A stretch of 64,000 nucleotides of DNA. Source: Sialis fuliginosa (taxonomy: Eukaryota > Arthropoda > Insecta > Megaloptera > Sialidae). The first letter of the stretch is position 1. Each line of letters opens with the position of its first letter. Of this stretch, positions 35,448 through 47,105 are shown piece after piece. The translations under genes were made by a program, and so were the position numbers. The stretch covers positions 7,785,001-7,849,000 of the forward strand of contig OY540817.1 in assembly GCA_961205875.1 (NCBI GenBank). Reading direction: 5' to 3'. The notes beneath the pieces are model-generated. The model was not told the DNA's origin, ran no database searches, and saw nothing but the letters and a program-made list of their open reading frames with translations.

Positions 35448-35680
35448 CACTAGATATACTAAAAATTGATGTATAGTTATCTCTACCAAACCGGTCATTT
35501 TGAGCTGAAAAATATATTAATTTAATCAATTAATGCAAGTCGTAGGAAAAAAGAGCTCCAAGAAAACAAGAAATTATATTTTTCACTATATGATAAATGG
35601 TAATAATAGCAAATTAAATTTTAACTTTCCTTAGCACACATTTTTAAACCGGTCATTTTGACCGGTTGGTATATCTAGTG
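35448..35680. mobile_element. piggyBac-like MITE
   Basis: Ends CACTAGATATAC and, inverted, CACTAGATATACCAACCGG; the right end is followed by TTAA (35681-35684). The left flank reads ttga, so one target duplication copy has changed or the end is offset. The subterminal 'accggtcattttgaccggt' palindrome is typical of TTAA-targeting miniature elements. 233 bp, no coding frame. Confidence 0.6.
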
Positions 35681-35699
35681 TTAATATATAAATATAGGA

Positions 35700-36180
35700 T
35701 TAAAATTGTTTGAATAACGAAATGAACGATGTTAACAAAGCTCTTTAATATGTTATATTTAACAACTGCTGGTATAGTGTATAATAATTGTTTCTTCTTT
35801 TCTACTATCTTCACTCAATTACATTGCGGTCACCCACCCACTGTTTTGGCAATTAAGATGTAAGGAAAACAATCATTTTCGTCGACCTGGTAAAAACAAG
35901 GGTTTTTGTTATTTGTATATTGTTTATGTTTATTACAAAAATTTACTAAAATTATCTATATATTTATTTATTATCTTGTATGTAATTACTATTTATTTAT
36001 TACAAGTGCTGTTATTCACAGAAAAACGTTTTACTTTTGTATAAAAAATTTTTTTTTTAATTTTTTTTTGTATATTATGGAACATATTATATACGACATC
36101 GCTAATTTAACACTATTAGCTTTCCAAAATAAATATTTTAATAAATGTTAATAAAAGTCTTGAGGCTTCCGCGGTGATCT
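35700..36180. other. AT-rich spacer
   Basis: An 81-codon frame at 35906-36151 is F/I/Y/N-biased and unrecognised, so it is not called. Confidence 0.4.
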
Positions 36181-36184
36181 TGAT

Positions 36185-36368
36185 ATGAATTTGGCTTCTG
36201 GATGTAAGCCGCGTCGGTTTGGTTGTGTTATCAGCCAATCGGATTCTTTTAAAATAACATTTTTAGAAGAGCCCTGAATATGTCTATTGCAATGTGTGAC
36301 GAAATCTTGGCCGATAACAGGACCAAACTGATGTGACTTACACCCAGAAGCCGAGATCCAAATGTTAA
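36185..36368. mobile_element. About 184-bp inverted-repeat MITE
   Basis: Left arm 'tggcttctggatgtaagccg', 'gtttgg' and 'gttatcagccaa'; right arm complementary with 'ttggccgataacagg' and 'cttacacccagaagccga'. Arms about 50 bp. Confidence 0.8.
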
Positions 36369-36924
36369 TAAAAACAATTATAATGCGGGCGCGAGTGGGT
36401 TGTTAAACATAAATTAGTTTATTTTCAAACAGTTATTTCCTAATTCACTCTTTCAAATTTATGTATATGTATAAAAATAACACGACCTTCTTAAAAACTT
36501 TGTACTCTGTCATTGATGAAAATCGTTTTTATAACGATATCAAACTACGATCAAAACTTTGACTGCACATTTTTCAATAGCGAAAAGAAAACACAATGGA
36601 AACTCGTTTTCAAGAACTTTCTATACGCTAACAAGACTTTTTATCGAAGAAATAATTTGCAAATTTATGAGACATGTTAGTGAAACCTGTAGTTAAACCG
36701 TAAATAAGCTAAATACAAAATTGTTGTCGTGATCAGATTGCAGATCATGGATTAGTGAATAAAGCGCAAGAAAGAGGTGGGGGTGGGTTGAGGATATTAT
36801 AGAGTAGGTGGCCCGATGCATTACAAAGCATAGAGCGGAATATGAGGAGGGGGGGGGGGGTACGTGATAACATTCACACTGTACTCTTGATACTGCTGTA
36901 GTTCAGGACTGGGCTTTAAAATAT
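36369..36924. other. Spacer with poly(G) tract
   Basis: Holds a run of about 11 G near 36850 and a GC patch at 36775-36860. Nothing else recognised. Confidence 0.4.
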
Positions 36925-37298
36925 ACAGTGTATTCCAAGTTGATTAAGACATGGGAAATTTAACATAGGAGCGATTAGAAGTGTGTAGTAACCTTTGGTC
37001 AAATTTAACGATGTGTGATTGGTGCATTTTGAAATGCCGCCACAAAATTTAATAAATATTTGTTTTCAAATTTATATCTGCCAAAAAATATTATTATAAT
37101 TTTATCTAGAATGTTTACTTTAATTTCATTAATGTATTTTATTGTTGAGAACAAAATACTGTTGATTAATTTAAAATTTATCAGTTAGTTTCGATGCGAC
37201 ATTTTAAATTGCACCAATCGCACAACGTTAAATTTGACTAAAGGTCACACAACATTTTTAATTGTCTCCATGTTAAATTTCCTATTTGGAATACACTT
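36925..37298. mobile_element. Inverted-repeat MITE family C, copy 2
   Basis: Matches 1394-1747 over most of its length ('gggaaatttaacata', 'ttaacgatgtgtgattggtg', 'aaatgccgccacaaaattta'). It has extra outer ends 'agtgtattccaa' and 'ttggaatacact', so this copy may show the true termini. Confidence 0.8.
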
Positions 37299-38012
37299 AA
37301 AACCAACATGATAATCGTTATTTTTAAATATTTATAGTGTTTCATAATGATTTTGTTCTCCTGAAGTTAAAAATTGTAATCATTTTAATTTTGCTGTTAA
37401 AAATACATATATCAGGCAAGAATAATGGTACTGTTGTTATATTTTTAGGAAACCATTTACAGGCCCGGTGACAGAAATTTTCGGCCCAATTCTTTCGATA
37501 ATGTGGCGTCGCCAGTTATCTCAAATGGAGGGGGGGGGGGAATTTGGGGCTCGGTATTGATGTACCCCTAGTTCCCTCTTGTTGCTGGGTTTAACTATTG
37601 ATAAATTTGCATAAACCAGGCGTGTTTAATTCACTTGCGCCACGAGTATAAGGTTGTCATTTATTTATTTTTTATATTTTATCAGTTAGCCAGAAAGATT
37701 TTTTTATACAATTAAGCACGTACAAATATTTTATTTTTTCAAAATTCTGTGACTAAAAAATTTAAAATTATCATATCAAATCAGTCATGTCTGAAGCAAA
37801 CTATCAAGGAGTTTAAAATCAAAATAATTTCTTACTTTTTGTTAATAATTATAAATATTTACATTACAAGGCATTTTGTTGCTAATTTGTTTATTATCCA
37901 AATATATTAGAAAAGTACCTACCAAGCTATATTTATGAAACAATTAATAATCAGTACTTTAATTTTTAATGGGTTACTTAAATAAGTAGTTTACATTATT
38001 ACTTATTATAAA
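37299..38012. other. Spacer with poly(G) tract
   Basis: A run of about 12 G near 37530 lies in a GC patch ('ggcccggtgacagaaatttt') that resembles the internal G-tract repeats near 2770. No gene. Confidence 0.4.
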
Positions 38013-38343
38013 ATGCAACGTCTCTTTATCTGTTCGTTAGTGCGCTTATCATTCGAGAATCACTGATCCGATTTACGTGTTTTTTTTTATTCATAGATAT
38101 GTTCTTTTCCCAGGTTTTAGTACATATTTTGTTACGTTAGGTAACATAAGGAATAAGCAGTGACAATAATAGTAAATCAAGTTGGAAAAATGTTTGCCGC
38201 CAGCGCGCTCTTTTCAACCGTTTAATATTGAACAATATAATGCAGTAAAGAATTGTGTAAAATAAAACGATCTAAAATAAACTCCTCAATACCGTATATC
38301 TAACTTGTATATTTAAGTGTCTGAAGCCGCGGGTACAGTTAGT
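38013..38343 (-). repeat. Repeat family D, copy 3 (minus strand)
   Basis: The inverted copy ends with 'ctgaagccgcgggtacagtt' and carries 'gtttgccgccagcgcgc' and 'gtaacataaggaataagc'. Confidence 0.8.
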
Positions 38344-38479
38344 ATATTATATAAATTACAATAATTATACGTATGCGATATATCAGAAAGATTTTTTTTC
38401 TGCTCTAGAAAAAGCTAGATAGTAAACGTATATGATAAGAAACTAATGCATATTTATATTATGTACATACTTGTATACA

Positions 38480-38710
38480 CACATTGTTCGACCTTGGCGA
38501 GGCCGCGGACATGTGACGTAGTTTGAGCTGTAGTTTAACTCTCACCAAAGAAACGTGTTTGTGACGATTACATGAGGTATAGTCGCACTATACAAAACCG
38601 ATCCTTCTGTGATTCAGACGGGGTGTGATGACTGGGTTGTTCTCGCTCTTTGCTTGAAGCCTGCAGCCAATTTGTTACGATATTGGCAGGCTCTACTTTT
38701 CTGATCCCGT
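38480..38710. other. CpG-containing low-AT block
   Basis: About 230 bp ('cgaccttggcgaggccgcgg', 'gattcagacggggtgtgatg') with a small palindrome 'tatagtcgcactata'. No open frame or repeat ends found. Candidate promoter, untranslated exon or enhancer. Confidence 0.3.
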
Positions 38711-39627
38711 TTTAAGAAGGATCATTTTTTTTTTAATTAATTTTAACAATACTTATCGATAGTTGAGAAAAAAGATTATTGTATTTTATTTTTAGTTCAA
38801 AAATAACAAAGCTTATTTGATAAAAACAAATTTACAATTTAAAAATATTGTTGCAGCTACAGTATAAAAATCAATAATTATTTTAGGTTCTGGCGGCAAG
38901 TTCCAATTGTAGATACAATTAACAATTTTTGTACTTTTTTTTACCAATTATATAGGTACTATTTTAAAGAACTAGGACAAATCAGAAAAATTGATCTAGC
39001 ATAAAATTCAGTCAATTTGATTTTTCAAGGACTGGAAAATATGATTCTTACTCCGATTTATTTATTTTCTTTGTTGACCTCACAGAGCATTTAATTTTAC
39101 ATATTTTTCTAGTGTACTCTATGTTATTAATAATTTCATACTCCATTTTCTTAAGTAATAATAATATAAATATAGCCTTTAATAACGAAAACTATTTTCT
39201 TAACTAATACATTTTTATTAACTGCTTTCTTGAATAAATTTTATCATTAGATCATAACGAAATATTTTCGTTAGTGCAACGACGTTAATTACATAGCACT
39301 GCTCTATGTATGTTGTTGACAGTTATTTTTAACAACCTGGTAAAGTAGTAATTATTTGCTAATTTATTGCTTAACTTTAAAAATAAAACGTAGGATAAAA
39401 AAAGTGGAACAAAATAAAATAACATAAGATTAATTTGTAGATATTATACTTGTACTATGTTTACATGTACTGTTTTGAATTTTTCGAATTATTTTGGAAA
39501 CGATGCGAATACGAATTTTTTTTTTAGATAAAAGCTGTAGAGAATATTATTATCTACTTATAGTTTATCTTACATAATTATTTTTATTTATTTTTTATCA
39601 GTTATATTAAAAAAAAAAAATTTATAT
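38711..39627. other. AT-rich spacer with family F debris
   Basis: 'tgaatttttcgaattatttt' near 39475 and 'agctgtagagaatattatta' match family F interior. No gene. Confidence 0.4.
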
Positions 39628-40201
39628 AGGGTCAACTGGGGTAAAAGTGAAACAAAATACAAATCTTTCATGTTTTTTGACAGTTAACGATACAAATTCA
39701 TATTTTATTTTTTTCTATTAGATGCGCTTATGAATAACCCATTTAAACACTTACGTCATTTGAACTGTACGATACAACACAGACTATAAAAACGAAAAAA
39801 GTGTGTTTCATTTTTAACCTCTAATTTGGGAAAAAGTGAAACAGACCTCTAATGGAAAATATTTTTCGAAAAATTAAAAGAAAAGCTACAAAAGCAACTT
39901 TGATTTATCTTCTTTGTGGCATATCAATGTGAAATTGTAACTTTAATTAATATTTGAGATATACAGAAAGTTATGTGCAAAGAATTAAAATTTTATTCAC
40001 ACGTTTTGACATCGACTAACAGGGAAATCTGTGTGACACATCACTTATTAAGCGATTCATATTTTCAGGTCGCTTTAACAAACCTTTAATGATGATGTCA
40101 GTTTTTATAATTCTCCTATAAACAAACAGTTTTTTAGTTGCAAGATTGTTTCACTTTTACCCCATTTTTTTGGTATTTCTTATTTACCCCGCTCGACCCT
40201 A
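39628..40201. mobile_element. 574-bp inverted-repeat element with 'ggggtaaaagtgaaaca' ends
   Basis: Left end agggtcaactggggtaaaag; right end 'cccgctcgaccct', with 'tgtttcacttttacccc' just inside. The motif 'gggaaaaagtgaaacag' recurs internally near 39830. No coding frame. Confidence 0.75.
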
Positions 40202-40499
40202 TTTAGAAACACGTATACTAGACCTATAAGTAAACTCTCGCAGTACAGCGTATAAACAAGCATTCTCTTTTATTTGGAATTCTGTATTTTTAATTATTTT
40301 ATACAATAAAATTTGCTTGTACTATATATGTGTATTTTAATATAGGTACGTATAGTTTTTAATAAAGAAGCGAACAATAGAAAATCATTTAGCGGATAAA
40401 ATTTTATCAATTAATTCTGCATTCACAATTTTTCATTAAAGCGCATATCGTTAACAATTTACGGAATCCACCTTTTAAAAAATACAAATTCCTATTGCA

Positions 40500-40690
40500 A
40501 TTGTTCTGTCTCTTTCTTCTACATTGGTACTTGCACAATAGTGTTTAGAAGAGGGTGGATACCGGTTAGGGGTAGTAGCGTGTTTGGTGACCATCAGTCA
40601 CCCGCTATCAGGTCGAGGGTTGCTGCCAGTTAACCCCCCAACCCCATAGATATTGTGCATTGCAACTCCCCCCAATGTATTACATACCTA
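40500..40690. other. Low-AT block
   Basis: About 190 bp with 'gggtggataccggttagggg' and 'gtgaccatcagtcac', ending in C-rich sequence. No gene or repeat ends recognised. Confidence 0.2.
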
Positions 40691-41052
40691 CACGCTATTA
40701 AGCTGCATTCACTTTTTATTTTAATTTTTTCTTTCTCTTTCTGTGTACTATTCACTACATAAAAGATATCTTAACAGTTATTTTTTTCTTTGGCATTGTT
40801 GAGTTCTATTTGATCTGACTATGAAAGTATACGGTACATAGAAAAGTTTTTGAAAAAAACTTGCTGAACAATTGGATGGGCTGTGGATAAGGAAATGTAT
40901 TTTCTTTTCAAAATTTGTATTGTTGAATGAATGAGTCATTATAAATAATGAGGTAATAAAAATTACTATTCATTTTCAAAACGTTTGGGAGGTATTCTTT
41001 CGCTCGAAATGTTTTTTAAAGTTACCGTCCTTATTTCGTTTTTATATAAATA

Positions 41053-41810
41053 TTAGCTGGACCCGCGCGGCTTCGCTCGCGTGGTCTACGGGATTATTGT
41101 TTAGGATTTAAAAACTATATAGTTGAATTAAGTACAAACAAGATTAGTTATTATTGTAATAAAAACCAAACAACATTGAAATTACCTACCTAACAAAAAC
41201 GAATCAGAACCAAAAGTAAAAATAATTTTTGTTCTATTTAAATTTAAAAGTTAATTATTGAAAACAAAATAAACAATTTGACAATCAAAAGAATACCGGC
41301 CTGTGATCATTCCCTTTGCCCTGCGTCTACTTGGCACACTCCCTCCTTGCCGCACGCCGCGACACGAGTCGCCATCGCGCGAATAATATGTTCCCGTATG
41401 TATATTTCAATATTTTCCAAATTATACGACCAAATTGGATGCTGTAAAGGGCAAATTATGTCTACATTAAGTATTTATGACGATGGAATAATTTATTTCG
41501 ATAAGGATTAATGTTTTGCAGGTCATAAGTCCACGTAAACAAAACCCAAATATTTCAAACTTTCTTTGTAACATTGTGGCTTAAATATAAAAGTTAGACA
41601 TATGGTGTCGCTGACTTGATTGTAGATCTTTTGATTCTACACAATTCTTTAATACATTATTTTGTTCAATATTGAATATTGATTTACTATTATTATTTAT
41701 TATTAACGTAACAAAATATAGTCTATAACCTGGTCAGAGAATGTACCTATAAATTAAAAAAGAAACCACGTAAATCGGATAAAAAAAAGTAACGGACAGA
41801 CAGACGTTGA
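41053..41810 (+). repeat. Repeat family D, copy 4 with about 480 bp extra
   Basis: Begins 'tagctggacccgcgcggctt' and ends at 'aacggacagacagacg'. Between 'agttgaatta' (about 41130) and 'ttgattctacacaattc' (about 41632) lies a segment absent from copies 1-3. It is partly GC-rich ('cacgccgcgacacgagtcgc'). Confidence 0.7.
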
Positions 41811-42257
41811 GCTTTATATGTATATATTAATGATATATAAAGGCATATATACTCGCATATTTCGCATTTTTCAATAGGTAAACTTAAAATTTTAATGAAT
41901 AAATAAAATAAATTTTTACATCTGTCCAACTTTTATCTTTATTTATTTTATTTCTATATGACGACAGAAATACAACTCATATATCATGCTTTGAATCAAC
42001 AAAACTTATCAGTACGATCGAATTATCAAATTTCGTGTGTACTTTCTCCGGAAAACATTACATTCTTATCAGTTGAATCGTCGAAATCAGCAGTATTTAA
42101 ACATGTTATTGAAAATAGGTATTAATTGAATTTTTATTCCAAATCATTTAAAATACATAATAACTTTTATGAAAATTGGTTTAAAATTTTTAATTGAGTA
42201 TATTCGATAATAATAAAATTCAGTTCATAAATACATTTTCCTACATATATAGATTTT

Positions 42258-42420
42258 TATAGAGTTCCGTAGAACCCTTGTCACTTCGTCGTCCGTCCGT
42301 CCGTCACAGTAAAATATCTTGAAAATGAAATTTTAATTTAAAAACATTTTTAGTGGGGGGCGCGCGCCATAGGTAGGCTAAAAATGTGTTTTTTTATATA
42401 AACCTTTAGATAAGTAAGGT
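42258..42420 (+). repeat. End of a 'gagttccgtagaaccc' dispersed repeat
   Basis: 'gttccgtagaacccttgtca' followed by gtccgtccgtccgtc matches, in opposite orientation, the end at 54850-54930. The inner boundary is not resolved. Confidence 0.55.
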
Positions 42421-43464
42421 ATTAAAAAGCAGGTTTTAGTAGAGGTTTATCAAAAATTTGTTTCCAGTTCAAAAATGACACCAACATCTCGAAACAATCA
42501 TTTCCATATGCCCCATTCCTATCTGAGTTTTTACTGGCTCAAATCAAAAACAATTAACGGTGGTACTGCTTTGCTGAAACTATTAACGATAAATACTAAT
42601 ATTAAGAATATAATATAAATTTTAATGAAATTATGAAAATATAACATCGAGGGCCACGTGAATGTATTCTGCCTCAATTTCTACCAGTAATCCACGTCTA
42701 ATATTAAAACCAGAGAGAAAAAAATTAAGACGAACATGACTAAACATAAGAATTATTTGCATTATTTCATCATTTATATTTTTAAGTAATGGACCACGCA
42801 TCTAATTTTAAAACAGAGTCGGCACAAAAGAATGAGATAGAGCATGCGTTGAGTAATTGGTTATTCATTAAATAGGGTAGGTAGCTAAATAGTCACTTTG
42901 GGGATTATTTAGATAAATTTATAACTGGAAAATTGTAAGACCCAAGTCTAAACTTGGGTTAGTGAATTTGTAGGTAACAGTATGACACATCAAAATAATG
43001 ATAAAAAATACCACCTATTATATGTACTAGTTACGTTACTTTGGAAGTTACAAGATAATCTTTGTTTTTTGAAGGAAATTATTGAACACCCTGTAGCTCA
43101 GAGGGTGTTGAAGATAGACCCCCCACCTTCCCGTACAATTTTTGACTCACAATCAGACAAGGAATCAGCTCTTAAAATATATGTATCCCAAACCGGACCA
43201 TCCTGTATAAACAAATAAAAAGTATTGACTATTTGCGATAAGCAAAATTTCATAAAACAATTTTCTGTATTAATATTTTTTAATAGTGATTGTATAAAAT
43301 TTAAATAAACATCCTACACAAAATTACAATTCGCAGTTTGAATATTTTCGCATGACGTCGACAAAATTCACAAAATTCAATTTGCAGAGCGATTTGTTCA
43401 CCCCGGTAACGCTTATTTCAATAAATACATATTATCATTTTATTAAAAAGGCATAAAGGGCCAA
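42421..43464. other. AT-rich spacer
   Basis: A 78-codon frame at 42982-43218 is unrecognised and is not called as a gene. Confidence 0.35.
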
Positions 43465-43800
43465 AACAATATCAGCATACACGCCATCTAGCTTCGCACC
43501 ACCGAACTACATAAGAGAGAACCCGCTTCCACGCGTGGCTTTGGAAAAAAACTACATCTTGTCATGCGAGGTGGGCGTACTCGGGCTATTTCGGAAGCTG
43601 ACATGTTTTTAGCATATCAACGCTTGAAAAATGCTTGCCGCTAACACAAATTACATCCACCGTGAAATATTATGTAATAACATATATTAAGTGACGCAAT
43701 AAATTGTTTACCGAGAGAGAGAAAACGATCTTATTTGAATGCCGGTGACGATTCTTTACTGCATTTGTGTCTATGTTGTGAATGTTTTAATTTCGTCTTT
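43465..43800. other. CpG-containing low-AT block
   Basis: 'cgccatctagcttcgcacca', 'cacgcgtggctttgg' and 'atgcgaggtgggcgtactcg' stand out from AT-rich flanks. No repeat ends. Candidate regulatory or transcribed block. Confidence 0.25.
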
Positions 43801-44024
43801 TATGGTAACTTGTGACAGAATTATTGGATACGGTCTTAGTTGTAAATTTAAATTGGTTTTCTGTATGTATGTACTTACACACTTATATTAAATTGTTAGA
43901 GTTTTATTTGGTGACTTAATAAAAAATTATGATTATTTAATTTTAGTTTAATTAATTTACTACCTTTGGTGTAGTAAATTATCGAATAATTTTAAAAAAT
44001 ACCTAAAAATATTCTGATAAACAG

Positions 44025-45053
44025 GTATTGGTTAGTTTTATTAGAAAATATTAATTATAAAATTATTTTAATACGTGCTTGATTATTATTTTTTAAATGT
44101 ATTTTTTCTACTATACATACGTCAAAAATATATGCAAATGTCAAATAAAAAGCACGTGTATACAGGATGTTTGATAATTGAATGTCAATATTGAAGGGGA
44201 AAAATCTGTGCATGATTTTAAGAGAAAAAGTTCATATAAACATATGATCAAAAAGTTTGTTATTAATTTTTAACAGTCAATTAAAATTATTAACTAATTT
44301 ATTCAGAAATGGATATTAGTTATCTAGTTGTTCACGAATTATTTCAATCAAAAATGTAAAGAGTATACTTTAAGTGAAATTATTTTTACGTACAGATAAT
44401 TGTTCTTATTTATTTTATAATGAAAAACAGATACGAATAAAAGTCAGGAGATCTTTTTTATCACAAAATAAAGCACCGTTAATAAAATAATGTTTGTTTT
44501 TGAAAAAAGCAGTGGCGTATAATTTTTTCATTCAAAATAATCAAGGTGACATTAATTGGGATGCCACTGGTGGAAATATAAAATTAGTTTTTTCAAAAAA
44601 TATGTGTCTCTATACCTTGTTTACAACCACCAAGTTTTATAAAAATATTTATTGTAGTTTCGGAGTTATTAAAAAAAACGATTTTTCAAAAAATCTTGAT
44701 GATCTTGTATATTAAAAATAAAGCGAACTTTTTGTCTTAAAATCATGCACATATTAACCCCATTCAATATTGACATTCAATGTATGTACAATTGACGATG
44801 ACCATAATAGAATTTTAGGAAGTAATACTATATTCTGTAAATGGAGATATCTTTTCGTAACGAAATATTTTACTACTCGTACAGTCAATGTAGTAACTTT
44901 TTTTATAAAAAATTTAATCCTCTACAAAATAGATTCTACTCGTATAAAATTTTCACGTAAGCGCTTTGTTCTTGAGATATTTTGAAAAAGAACAATTTTG
45001 ACAGATGCAGAACGAAAAGAGTTTGTTTTGACCTAAAACGGAAAGAACAATGG
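44025..45053 (+). repeat. Repeat family A, copy 9 (old, interrupted)
   Basis: The left part (44025-44158) and right part (about 44860-45053, with 'aaaattttcacgtaagc' and 'cttgagatattttgaaaaag') are diverged family A. They are split by the inverted-repeat element at 44160-44785. Confidence 0.6.
44160..44785. mobile_element. About 620-bp inverted-repeat element nested in family A
   Basis: Left 'ttgaatgtcaatattgaagg' and 'gtgcatgattttaag'; right 'cttaaaatcatgcac' and 'caatattgacattcaatg'. TIRs are about 60 bp. No coding capacity above about 70 codons. Confidence 0.8.
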
Positions 45054-45881
45054 AAATATAACAATAATAAATCAAAACCTGGCTTCATTTTGATTCATAT
45101 TAAATTTTTTTTCTCAGAATACTTATAACATATAGTTTAAATATTTAATATATTTCAGAAAATTAGTATACTTATTTAAAAAATATATTTTTTAAAACAT
45201 ATTTATAAAATGTAGGTATTTATCATATTATAGGTAGTATGAAAAATATTTCAAAGTATTAAATAAAGTTATACAGCAATGTTTTAAAATAATTAATTAT
45301 ATTTAATTAACATATCAACAAATAACAATTACTTTAAAACCACTAATATAATTTTTGGGTATAATTACACTTTAGTATCCATATTTACTCTTCCTTTGTT
45401 GTGTGTTGCAAGTTAATTCACATTCCTCTGTGTACGTAGATGACAAATTGGTTTTAAATGCTAATATAACGGATAATGCAGATTATAAAAAGCTCTAAAT
45501 GTATATAAGTGTATATATAGGTTGAGTTACATGTTATATGTACATTGTACCTATCATATAATGAGGTTTTTTTTAGTTTATGTTTAGAATAAAATTATAT
45601 CTAATACCTTTTAATTAATTAATTAAAACAGGGTTCACCAACCTAATTAGGCACTGTTAGAATTTTGAAATGTATTTAACATTTAATTAATATACCTATA
45701 TATTATATATAATATATATATATATTTAATATATAAATAAGGTTTTTTTATACTTTTAAGTCGTCTTGCAATAATTTCATACATTTCCTTATATCACCTT
45801 ATTGGCCACAGTTTTGGTGTTTAACATTTAATTAAAATACCTCTAAAAATCGTAAAAGTAAGGTTTTTTATACTTTTAAAT
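45054..45881. other. AT-rich stretch with imperfect 125-bp tandem repeat
   Basis: 'tttaacatttaattaa' plus 'aaggttttttatacttttaa' occurs near 45675-45760 and again near 45822-45880. An AT dinucleotide run lies near 45695-45730. 'cagggttcaccaacct' near 45630 resembles a hAT-type end, but no partner was found. Confidence 0.45.
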
Positions 45882-46241
45882 CATTTAATATGTCCAAGCA
45901 ATTGATAAATTGAGATAAATTTTTGTAAGGAAGTATTTTACAACAAACGTTGTAGAGTCATATTATAGGAAATTTAATGCTCTACAAAAATATTCTATAA
46001 AATTTTCACATAAGATATCTTGAAAAAATCCCCCTTACACACGATTTTGATGATTTTGAAATGGGACCGTCCACAAGCCAGACCCAACCATCCGACCAAG
46101 TTTCAATAAGATCGGTTCAGTGGTTCATGAGTTATGCGTGTGACAAGGATTCAGGAGACACACGGACGGACAGACAGACAGACACGGAACAAAAAGTGTT
46201 TGTCTTGACGTGAAACGGAAAGATCAATTTAAAATTTTGAA
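45882..46241 (+). repeat. Repeat family A, copy 5 (3' part)
   Basis: 'taatatgtccaagcaa' to 'gaaacggaaagatcaattta'. It lacks the 5' half and the last 100 bp. Confidence 0.8.
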
Positions 46242-46587
46242 TTTGAGGAAACAAAGAATTAAACAAAATTTAATAATATTTTATCATGATTCACCCTATA
46301 TTACGTCCTACATAGAGAGCTGTTTGTTGAAATGTCCACCTTTACAGTATATCATCAAAGGTACTGGATTTTTATTTTGCCCACGTTACCTTGATATTCT
46401 AATTTCAAGGAAAGCGATATTTCATGAACTTACATTAAACATAATTATATGGTGTATAAATTCAAGCTCCATGTATTTTATTTATATATGTTAATCGATA
46501 TAAATGGAAATTAAAATGTTCTAGATATCAGTTATGTTACTTTTTTAATATACCTAAATTAACAGGTCGACATCATTTTTAAATAGA

Positions 46588-47105
46588 ATTTCGGAGGTTT
46601 TGGCGTGCTGAAACTGAATCCATTGCCCAAATTGCTCCATAACATCAGGTTTTTGAGATAACCTAACCTAAAAGTGCCAAAATGACGATTTTATAAATGT
46701 TTAAGAATTTATTACAAAGTAAATAATTTTGTCTAAAGTTTTTATTCACGTTAAGAAATAATACTACCTTTCCTCTTTAAAATGATTTTTAATTTTTACT
46801 GTACGGTTTTTTTCTCTGAGATACTCTAGTTTGAAGATATGATATTTTTATAGTATGTAACACTGTACTTTACTACATATAAATATAACAATATTTTCAA
46901 ATTAGCATATTTCGATGAAAAAAAAATCGTACAGTAAAATGTAAAAACTCATTTTAAAGAGAAACCTACCTACTTGGTAATAAATTCTTGAACATTGCTA
47001 AAATCGCCATTTTTGTACTTTTAGGTTAGGTTGTCTCAAAAATCTGATGTGATGGAGCAATTTGGGCAACGGATTCAATTTCAGCACATCAAAAACCTCC
47101 GAAAT
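46588..47105. mobile_element. About 518-bp foldback element, arms about 200-240 bp
   Basis: Left arm 'ttcggaggttttggcgtgct', 'cccaaattgctccataacat', 'taacctaacctaaaagt' and 'tttactgtacgg'; right arm is its complement, ending 'aaaacctccgaaatcacc'. The unpaired centre is under 100 bp. No coding frame. Confidence 0.85.

Noticed and set aside
36845-36862. Poly(G) tracts here, near 2772 and near 37530 as a functional signal
   Set aside because: They sit in repeat-like debris and are prone to sequencing and replication slippage; no consistent neighbour supports a role.
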